A DNA stretch of 5,406 nucleotides, taken from assembly GCA_945868555.1 (NCBI GenBank), contig CAMBMC010000189.1, forward strand, positions 1-5,406. Direction: 5' to 3'. A program made the position numbers and the translations under genes. Positions within the stretch are counted from its first letter, which is position 1. Each line of letters starts with the position of its first letter. Positions 1 to 4,421 of the stretch are shown one piece after another. Origin of the DNA: Chitinophaga pinensis. Its GTDB lineage: Bacteria; Bacteroidota; Bacteroidia; Flavobacteriales_D; Crocinitomicaceae. The notes below the pieces were generated by a model. That model was not told the origin of the DNA, did no database searches, and saw only the letters and a list, made by a program, of their open reading frames with translations.

Positions 1-10
1 GCGATTCATT

Positions 11-42
11 TCCCCCTCATAGAGGGGGATTAAGGGGGAGGA
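11..42. repeat. G-rich repeat with hairpin, copy 1
   Basis: TCCCCCTC-ATA-GAGGGGGA (11-29) is a perfect inverted repeat with 8-bp arms and a 3-nt loop. It is followed directly by TTAAGGGGGAGGA (30-42). The GGGGGATTAAGGGGGAGG core recurs in diverged form at 93-115. From memory, C/G-run repeats with this 'ATTAAGGGGG' core occur in several copies in intergenic DNA of some Bacteroidota. That family link is recall, not a search result. The window edge is close, so the element may extend further left. Confidence 0.6.
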
Positions 43-92
43 TATTCAGTGTGAAAATGAGAGCGGAGAGCTTGTTCCATGAGACACGACAA

Positions 93-115
93 AGGGGGTG
101 TTAAGGGGGGAGGAA
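93..115. repeat. G-rich repeat, diverged copy 2
   Basis: AGGGGGTGTTAAGGGGGG followed by AGGAA repeats the GGGGG-N3-TTAAGGGGG-AGGA layout of the copy at 22-42, in the same orientation and about 71 nt downstream. The CCCCC arm that makes the first copy a hairpin is missing here. A weaker third match (ATTAAAAGGGAGGGAT) lies at about 159-174. The function is unknown. The shared layout suggests either a degenerate tandem array or remains of a small non-autonomous element. Confidence 0.5.
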
Positions 116-225
116 TCTTAATGGAAGGTTTTTCTCACGAGGAAAGATGCGGTAAGTATTAAAAGGGAGGGATTTATCAGATTTTTGTTGTTGTAGGTTT
201 GTTGATATTCAGCACTCCTTTTGTT

Positions 226-242
226 CGACCCCGATGGGGTCG
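226..242. repeat. 17-nt palindrome CGACCCC-GAT-GGGGTCG
   Basis: This is a perfect inverted repeat with 7-bp arms and a 3-nt loop, the outer palindrome of the left unit. It is identical to the reverse complement of 638-654. It would form a stable hairpin in single-stranded DNA or RNA, but no T-run follows it on either strand, so it does not look like an intrinsic terminator. Confidence 0.85.
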
Positions 243-277
243 TGGCTTCATTCCTCTGGTTGGGTTTTACAGATGTT

Positions 278-294
278 TGACCCCTATGGGGTCA
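278..294. repeat. 17-nt palindrome TGACCCC-TAT-GGGGTCA
   Basis: This is a perfect inverted repeat with 7-bp arms and a TAT loop, the inner palindrome of the left unit. It differs from the outer type at the terminal base pair (T-A instead of C-G). The same alternation is seen in the right unit, so the two palindromes form an ordered pair and are not random copies. Confidence 0.85.
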
Positions 295-374
295 CAAAAA
301 CAGAGTGAGAGTGAATCCCGAAGTATCGAGATGAAAGCGAGAGTGGTTCACGCCACTTTGTTTCTTCGCTCCCT

Positions 375-395
375 GCCCTGAGGTCCTCGAAGGGC
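375..395. repeat. Imperfect palindrome GCCCTGAGG...AGGGC
   Basis: The ends GCCCT and AGGGC are complementary, and the interior GAGG-T-CCTC is itself symmetrical, with an unpaired GA near the right arm. It lies close to where the tails of the two paired-palindrome units meet. It recalls the widespread CCCTGAG...TCGAAGGG family of intergenic repeats (it contains CCCTGAG and TCGAAGGG), but that is from memory and the interior differs. The function is unknown. Confidence 0.45.
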
Positions 396-582
396 CACGC
401 TCAAACTCACTCTTTACTTTGAAATATTGAAGGTGTCTTCGCAATCCTGGAGTGGAAAGATTCCCCTTTTATAAATTAAAAAAAGAAAGAGAAACAGAAA
501 GAGAATGAAGAAAAACAAAAACGAGACTTCGAAGCTGCAACAAAGTTAATGACGCTCTCGCTCTCATTCTCGTTTTGTTTTG

Positions 583-599
583 TGACCCCATCGGGGTCA
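583..599. repeat. 17-nt palindrome TGACCCC-ATC-GGGGTCA
   Basis: This is a perfect inverted repeat with 7-bp arms, the inner palindrome of the right unit. It is the reverse-complement counterpart of 278-294, differing only within the 3-nt loop. The flanking bases (TTTTGTG on the plus strand) also match the left unit in inverted orientation. Confidence 0.85.
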
Positions 600-637
600 T
601 ATTTCTGTAACCTAAAGACTCACGAAGTATGATTCTA

Positions 638-654
638 CGACCCCATCGGGGTCG
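638..654. repeat. 17-nt palindrome CGACCCC-ATC-GGGGTCG, possible 3' hairpin
   Basis: This is a perfect inverted repeat with 7-bp arms, the outer palindrome of the right unit. It lies 17 nt beyond the DUF1573 stop codon on the minus strand, so it would be the first strong stem-loop in that transcript's 3' region. The bases after it (TAGAATCAT on the minus strand) contain no U-tract, so classical intrinsic termination is unlikely. A role in 3'-end stabilisation or processing is possible but inferred. Confidence 0.8.
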
Positions 655-671
655 AACATCTCGTGCCAAGC

Positions 672-1181
672 CTACTTCTTCACCACAAAAGCATTGATCT
701 TCAACACAACGATGCTAGGATCCGTATTGGCAGTAACGGTAACCGTTTTTTCTTGCGTGTCAAGCTGACCTACTTTCGGGTGAAACACCACCTCGATTTT
801 ATCCGATTTTCCTGGAAGGATTGGTTTCTCAGGTTTTTTGGCCGTGGTACATCCGCAGCTGACGTCAACACGCGCGATGATCAAGGGATTTTTGCCCGTG
901 TTGGTCACGATGAAAGTTGCCGCATTTTCTGAATCTTCTTTGATCTTTCCGAAGTCAATTTTTAACTTATCGAAGGACATCGACGTCTTTGAAGCTGCTT
1001 CTGCTTCCTGCAGCTTAAGTTCCTCGCGATCAATGTCGGATAGTTCTTTCTTCAAGTCTGCTTCGCTGGCTTCATCCGCTTCAATGGCCGATCTTACCTC
1101 AGTATTTTCATCGCTTTTTGTATCTGAGTTACATGATGCAATGAAGAGGGTGCAAAGTACAAAAGTGAAAATCTGTTTCAT
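672..1181 (-). CDS. DUF1573 domain lipoprotein
   Basis: This is a 169-residue exported lipoprotein. The N-terminus has a short positive start, a hydrophobic core and a lipobox (I-A-S-C) with the lipid-modified cysteine at residue 17, giving a predicted membrane-anchored mature protein. Residues about 20-66 are a strongly charged, Glu/Asp/Lys-rich linker that could form a helix. Residues about 70-168 are a DUF1573 domain, recognised from the DFGKIKE start, the VTNTGKNPL strand, the SCGCT motif (108-112), and the LPGKSDKIEVVF and TVTVTANTD strands. The family has an Ig-like beta-sandwich fold related to ASH/Hydin domains and no established enzymatic activity. The ATG at 1179-1181 is the natural start for the signal peptide. 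The gene lies 36 nt downstream of the S41 protease gene on the same strand, so co-transcription is plausible. The molecular role is unknown. Confidence 0.93.
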   Translation of the reverse strand: MKQIFTFVLCTLFIASCNSDTKSDENTEVRSAIEADEASEADLKKELSDIDREELKLQEAEAASKTSMSFDKLKIDFGKIKEDSENAATFIVTNTGKNPLIIARVDVSCGCTTAKKPEKPILPGKSDKIEVVFHPKVGQLDTQEKTVTVTANTDPSIVVLKINAFVVKK

Positions 1182-1193
1182 GGTGTTTTTTTA

Positions 1194-1201
1194 CAAAGTT
1201 A
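1194..1201 (-). promoter_or_regulatory. Possible Bacteroidota -7 promoter element for DUF1573 gene
   Basis: On the minus strand the 36-nt gap before the DUF1573 start contains TAACTTTG, an exact match to the TAnnTTTG -7 consensus of Bacteroidota primary sigma factors. Transcription from here would give a very short leader of about 10 nt. No convincing TTG -33 element is seen at the expected distance upstream, so this may be chance, or an internal promoter supplementing read-through from the protease gene. Confidence 0.3.
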
Positions 1202-1217
1202 AATCTGAATCATTTTC

Positions 1218-2807
1218 TTAAAAGCGAATGCCCATTTTTTTTGCTTCACCATTTTGAATGGCTTGAACAGCGCGCACAAGAGCTTCATTCGACTCATTAA
1301 AAATCTCGTAAAACTCATCGTAACCCCAAATATCTTGAGCTAGATTTGCTTTGATGCGCATCTTCAATAGGTTCTCTGAAGTTTCATATTGGGCGTCATT
1401 GGGTTCCAATTTCGGATCAGCAGTCTTGACAAAGTCAAAGAACTCATTCATGAATTTTTCATCCAAGACAAATTTCGACTTGAAATCTGCGAAGGTAGGG
1501 TATGAAAGCAACATTTTGTCGCGGTTCTTGTCGACATATTCCAAAGAAAAACTCATAACATGTCCACCTTGTACCAAATCGCGGAAGTAGTCTGTTATTT
1601 CTGATGTGTCAATAGGAACGAAGATGTCAGGCATGATTCCACCACCGCTGTAAACGGTGCGTTTTGAAAGCAAGGTTTGGTGCTTCAATGAATCGGGAAG
1701 TTTAATGGAGTCCACGTGCGAGAATTCTCCGTTCAAATAGCGTTGTGTGAGGTCATTTTCATAAGCCTCCATGTCGTCGTAGGGTTTTTGGATAAAGCGT
1801 CCCGCAGGAGTGTAGTAACGCGCAATGGTCAGGCGGATTTGCGACCCATCTGTTAAATCGATTGGTCGTTGAACCAATCCTTTTCCAAAGCTGCGGCGCC
1901 CCACGATCAATCCGCGGTCCCAATCCTGAATGGCACCAGATAAAATTTCACTGGCGGAAGCAGAATATTCATCTGTCAACAAGATCAGCTGCCCATCTTC
2001 CCATTTCCCTGTGCGGTAGGCTTTTAAATTGCTTCTTGGTTGAGCGCGGCCTTCAGAATAGACAATCAGTTTATCTCCTGATAAAAATTCATCGGCCAAT
2101 TTCTGCGCGGCATCCAACAATCCACCGCCGTTTCCTTGAAGGTCGAATACGAGGTGCTTCATGCCTTGACGCTTCAGATCCGCAATTCCTTTTTCAACTT
2201 CTTCCATGGAAGATCGTGAAAAGCTATTGAGTTTAATGTAACCAATCTCTGGAGCTACCATGTACACCGCATCAACAGAATTGATTGGAATGTTGTCCCG
2301 GGTGATGACAAAATCCATTGGCTTGCGCATGTTTTTGCGTTGGATTTCGATTTTCACCTTTGTACCCAATTCACCCAACAATTTTTCACGGACCTGATTG
2401 TTTTTTAAACCAATACCAGCAACGTTCAAATCTGAAATTTTCGTGATTTTATCACCAGGTAAGATGCCCAACTTCTCAGATGGACCGCCAGGTATCGTCG
2501 CCACAACCATTAACGTGTCTTTCAAGATCTGAAAGCGAATGCCAATGCCTACAAAACTTCCGTTGATGGAGGAGTTGGCTTCATTAACCTCTTCTTTCGA
2601 AATATACGTGGAGTGGGGATCCAACTTTTCCAAGAGCGCAATGATTGCTTCATCTGTTAATTTCTCGTCGTTTACGGGATCGACATAGAGTTGATTGACA
2701 AAAGTCAATACTTCATCGAATTTTTGTGTGGTTCCAACTTTAGATGGGTCTTCTTGAGCCATTAAAAGAGTTGGAGCGAAGGCAAATAGGAGAAAAAAGC
2801 GTTTCAT
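1218..2807 (-). CDS. S41 family carboxy-terminal processing protease, exported
   Basis: This 529-residue serine peptidase is related to Prc/Tsp and CtpA and cleaves proteins near their C-termini outside the cytoplasm. A signal peptide (KRFFLLFAF... to about Ala17) indicates export. Residues about 80-165 form a PDZ substrate-binding domain (GIGIRF, PGGPSEKLGILPGDKI). Residues about 185-345 form the peptidase core: FDLQGNGGGLL (221-231), SASASEI with the likely nucleophile Ser284, and FGKGLVQ with the general base Lys309 and Gln313. The Ser-Lys spacing of 25 matches the family. The C-terminal ~160 residues (about 370-529), including the conserved-looking YSGGGIMPDIFVP, are longer than in minimal CtpA proteins and typical of Bacteroidota homologues. 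The ATG at 2805-2807 is chosen because it directly precedes the signal peptide. No Shine-Dalgarno sequence is seen, as usual in this phylum. It is probably the first gene of a unit with the DUF1573 lipoprotein. Confidence 0.96.
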   Translation of the reverse strand: MKRFFLLFAFAPTLLMAQEDPSKVGTTQKFDEVLTFVNQLYVDPVNDEKLTDEAIIALLEKLDPHSTYISKEEVNEANSSINGSFVGIGIRFQILKDTLMVVATIPGGPSEKLGILPGDKITKISDLNVAGIGLKNNQVREKLLGELGTKVKIEIQRKNMRKPMDFVITRDNIPINSVDAVYMVAPEIGYIKLNSFSRSSMEEVEKGIADLKRQGMKHLVFDLQGNGGGLLDAAQKLADEFLSGDKLIVYSEGRAQPRSNLKAYRTGKWEDGQLILLTDEYSASASEILSGAIQDWDRGLIVGRRSFGKGLVQRPIDLTDGSQIRLTIARYYTPAGRFIQKPYDDMEAYENDLTQRYLNGEFSHVDSIKLPDSLKHQTLLSKRTVYSGGGIMPDIFVPIDTSEITDYFRDLVQGGHVMSFSLEYVDKNRDKMLLSYPTFADFKSKFVLDEKFMNEFFDFVKTADPKLEPNDAQYETSENLLKMRIKANLAQDIWGYDEFYEIFNESNEALVRAVQAIQNGEAKKMGIRF

Positions 2808-2829
2808 GGTCAGTTCTGGTTTTTTGACG

Positions 2830-2890
2830 AAATTAAAGGTAGCACTAAATACGCGTTATTGAATCGTTAAATAACATGGACCTTTAATTT
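2830..2890. promoter_or_regulatory. Divergent promoter region with 11-bp inverted repeat
   Basis: The 172-nt gap (2808-2979) between the divergent protease and NlpC/P60 genes must hold both promoters. AAATTAAAGGT (2830-2840) and ACCTTTAATTT (2880-2890) are perfect inverted copies separated by 39 nt. Between them lies a smaller inverted repeat, GTTATT (2855-2860) and AATAAC (2870-2875). On the minus strand the left copy includes TACCTTTA, one base from the TAnnTTTG -7 consensus. On the plus strand AATTTTTG (2886-2893) is likewise one base off, with a TTG at 2859-2861 at slightly long spacing. These could be back-to-back promoters or a regulator-binding site. The AT-richness of the region makes chance symmetry possible. 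Confidence 0.35.
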
Positions 2891-2979
2891 TTGTTAATTT
2901 AAAAATAAACAGAAGGTTGTGTAAAGCTTTCAAGTAGATGTGCTCAAGGCTTTCGCTTTTATGTGTTATTTCGAGTACG

Positions 2980-3885
2980 ATGAAAATAGTAAAATCAATC
3001 CTTCTGTTAACTGCATTTCTGAGTGTATCGGTTCTTGCTCAAGCTCAAGTGAAGGAGTTTGATCAATTGGAAATGTACTTTGCCCAGAAACACTACAAAA
3101 TGGTGTTGCGGAAGGCGAATCGATTTCTCGACAATCCAGAATACGATTATTCGCAAGTCCCTTCCTATTATGCCGCATTGGCAACGATGCAATTGGTGCA
3201 AAATGACCGATGGAGAAAGACACACCCCTCCGCATTGAAAGAGGCGCAAGAAAGATTCGAAGCACTTCGAAAAAATAAAGATGGCCAGAAAATAATTGCA
3301 GCGCACATGCATGAGTTGTCTTTTCTCAAGCGCGATTTGATTTCTTGGGCAGAGGATTTAAAACGGCGCAATAAAAAGGATGATTTCAACGAAGTTCAGC
3401 AGTTTATTGATGCCATATTGAATGATCTACAATCGATTGATGCTGTACCAGAGGGCAATGGAACTTCGCATGATGCATCTGATGTGGTCTCGGGAACTTC
3501 TTCAAAAGAACGTCAAAAACTCGTTCAATATGCTGAAAAGTACATTGGAACACCTTACGTTTGGGCTGGAGAGAATCCAAGTGGATTTGATTGCAGTGGT
3601 TTTACGGGTTATGTTTATCAATCCATGGGGAAGGAGCTGCCTCGTCGTGCAGTGGATCAATACAATGCCAGCAAAAAAATCAAAGAAAAATCTGTGCAGA
3701 GAGGGGATTTGGTGTTTTTCGACAATGGTTCGGGTGTGTCGCACGTTGGTATGGTTATCTCGGAGAAAGGTGAGCCTGTTGTCATGATTCACGCCAGTTC
3801 CTCTCAGGGTGTTATTCGCACAGCAATCGATTCCTCAGACTATTGGAAATCTCGTCTGAAGGGTTACGGAACTTTCGTTGATTGA
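2980..3885 (+). CDS. Exported NlpC/P60 peptidoglycan hydrolase
   Basis: This 301-residue cell-wall hydrolase probably cleaves gamma-D-glutamyl-diamino acid bonds in peptide stems outside the cytoplasmic membrane. Residues 1-22 are a signal peptide (KIVKSILLL..., ending AQA before Q). Residues about 25-155 are helical and charged. Their first helices (DQLEMYFAQKHYKMVLRKA) look like a TPR-type repeat, by inference only. A Ser/Asp/Gly-rich linker (about 157-175) leads to the NlpC/P60 domain (178-300). Its catalytic triad is visible as Cys205 in FDCSGF, His255 in SHVGM and His271 in MIHASS, preceded by YIGTPYVWAG and followed by RGDLVFF. The ATG at 2980 is preferred over an in-frame ATG at 2938 because only it places the signal peptide at the N-terminus. 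The gene is divergent from the S41 protease, and its 3' end overlaps the next gene, on the opposite strand, by 22 nt. Confidence 0.95.
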   Translation: MKIVKSILLLTAFLSVSVLAQAQVKEFDQLEMYFAQKHYKMVLRKANRFLDNPEYDYSQVPSYYAALATMQLVQNDRWRKTHPSALKEAQERFEALRKNKDGQKIIAAHMHELSFLKRDLISWAEDLKRRNKKDDFNEVQQFIDAILNDLQSIDAVPEGNGTSHDASDVVSGTSSKERQKLVQYAEKYIGTPYVWAGENPSGFDCSGFTGYVYQSMGKELPRRAVDQYNASKKIKEKSVQRGDLVFFDNGSGVSHVGMVISEKGEPVVMIHASSSQGVIRTAIDSSDYWKSRLKGYGTFVD

Positions 3886-4406
3886 TCTTTTCGGGCATAG
3901 AACACAATCGCAATAGCCATCAGCAGTATGGACCCAAAAGAAATCATCGTGAAAAGCGTATGGATGAATTCCTCCTTGTGTTTTGTGATTAAAATGAAGC
4001 CCAAGAAAAGGATGGTGATGAAGCACGAGATCATAGACAAGCGGGCTAAACTTCCGTTCTTTTTTCTCAGTCGCTCGAACAGTGTCAATGAAATGACTGT
4101 TGCGGTGGCTAAAAGAATCAAATTCCAATGTACAGGTAGTTGTCGTTGATCGAAAAAGCACTTGATTGAAAGTGAGGTGCTAAAAAGTGCAACAATTCCT
4201 CCAATTGCATACAGAATAAAGGGTGACTTTTCTAAATAAACCAAGGCGAGGAAAACGACAAAGGCATTGAGAAAAAGGATGCTTTGAATGCCATAAGGCG
4301 CAATGAGATCTAAATGATACATCTGATACAGATTGTACGCCAGTCCTGACAAAGCGCAGATCGCGAGTCCCCGACCAATTTTATGTGTAAGTGCCAATGC
4401 AGTCAT
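3864..4406 (-). CDS. Unrecognised six-helix integral membrane protein
   Basis: I do not recognise the family of this 180-residue protein. Six hydrophobic segments are visible at about residues 11-29, 37-57, 62-83, 93-111, 121-141 and 149-170. Positive charges cluster at the N-terminus (HKIGRG), the loop between segments 4 and 5 (ERLRKKNGSLAR) and the C-terminus (ARKDQSTK), which fits both ends lying in the cytoplasm. There is no signal peptide, lipobox, or obvious catalytic or metal-binding motif. The gene starts 15 nt after the stop of the arginase-family gene on the same strand, so the two are probably co-transcribed. Its last 22 nt overlap the end of the convergent NlpC/P60 gene. The tight spacing and consistent topology argue that it is real, but the function is unknown. 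Confidence 0.78.
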   Translation of the reverse strand: MTALALTHKIGRGLAICALSGLAYNLYQMYHLDLIAPYGIQSILFLNAFVVFLALVYLEKSPFILYAIGGIVALFSTSLSIKCFFDQRQLPVHWNLILLATATVISLTLFERLRKKNGSLARLSMISCFITILFLGFILITKHKEEFIHTLFTMISFGSILLMAIAIVFYARKDQSTKVP

Positions 4407-4421
4407 TTCAGCAATAAGGGA

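Larger units (their letters stand above)
222..371 (+). repeat. Left unit of paired-palindrome repeat (plus orientation)
   Basis: The unit starts with a 22-nt stretch (222-243) that recurs exactly on the minus strand at 658-637. It contains the palindromes at 226-242 and 278-294, the shared TTACAGA between them, and a purine-rich GAGAGTGA-like tail. The second palindrome plus its CACAAAA flank (278-299) matches 599-578 on the minus strand with one difference in 22. Tail similarity (GAGAGTGG, then ACTTTGTTTC, TTCG and CTC) continues less well to about 371, so that end is approximate. The arrangement resembles REP/BIME-type intergenic repeats, but mobilisation by a REP-associated transposase is only inferred because no such gene is in the window. 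Confidence 0.7.
519..658 (-). repeat. Right unit of paired-palindrome repeat (minus orientation)
   Basis: Read on the minus strand from 658, this unit repeats the left one: the CGACCCC-type palindrome first, then TTACAGA, the TGACCCC-type palindrome, CACAAAAC, and a GAGAATGAGAGCGAGAG tail followed by ACTTTGTTGC and CTTCGAAG. Palindrome starts are 55 nt apart here and 52 nt apart in the left unit. The tail probably continues into the A/G-rich (plus strand) tract down to about 478, where similarity to the left unit is lost. The unit begins 14 nt past the stop codon of the DUF1573 gene, so a transcript of that gene would run straight into it. Confidence 0.7.
1..660. other. Repeat-rich intergenic region without a supported gene
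   Basis: This 660-base stretch contains no open frame that begins with a plausible ATG and resembles a protein family. It holds G-rich motifs at about 11-42, 93-115 and 159-175, four 17-nt palindromes arranged as two inverted units, an imperfect palindrome at 375-395, and an A/G-rich tract at about 478-527 that belongs to the tail of the right unit. I see nothing recognisable in 396-468. The two longer open frames (199-381 plus and 469-669 minus) both start at TTG and translate the palindromes, so I treat them as repeat-derived. No tRNA, rRNA or transposase remnant is visible. Confidence 0.8.

Noticed and set aside
199..381. 60-residue plus-strand open frame in the left repeat unit
   Set aside because: It starts at TTG, consists largely of translated palindromes (RPRWGR, LTPMGSQ) and a low-complexity tail, and resembles spurious predictions made from this repeat type.
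226..654. CRISPR array
   Set aside because: There are only four short palindromic repeats, on both orientations, with unequal spacing (52, 305 and 55 nt between starts), no uniform spacers and no cas genes.
638..654. Intrinsic terminator for the DUF1573 gene
   Set aside because: The hairpin is strong but is not followed by a U-tract on the minus strand, and identical hairpins occur away from gene ends nearby.
469..669. 66-residue minus-strand open frame in the right repeat unit
   Set aside because: It has a TTG start and the same palindrome translation, with a tail translating an A/G-rich tract (plus strand) into Leu/Ser/Phe-rich sequence. The repeat explains it better than a gene.
838..1221. 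127-residue plus-strand open frame opposite the DUF1573 gene
   Set aside because: It is antisense to a confident lipoprotein gene and shows only the Ser/Phe-rich composition expected of a shadow frame.
1862..2230. 122-residue plus-strand open frame opposite the S41 protease
   Set aside because: It lies antisense over the catalytic core of a clear protease and has no family features.
2938..2979. Upstream ATG extending the NlpC/P60 protein by 14 residues
   Set aside because: It would bury the signal peptide behind a Cys/Ser-rich extension; the ATG at 2980 gives a normal exported N-terminus.
3422..3787. 121-residue frame overlapping the NlpC/P60 domain in another plus-strand frame
   Set aside because: It is a frame-shifted shadow of the catalytic domain, whose own frame has an intact Cys-His-His triad.
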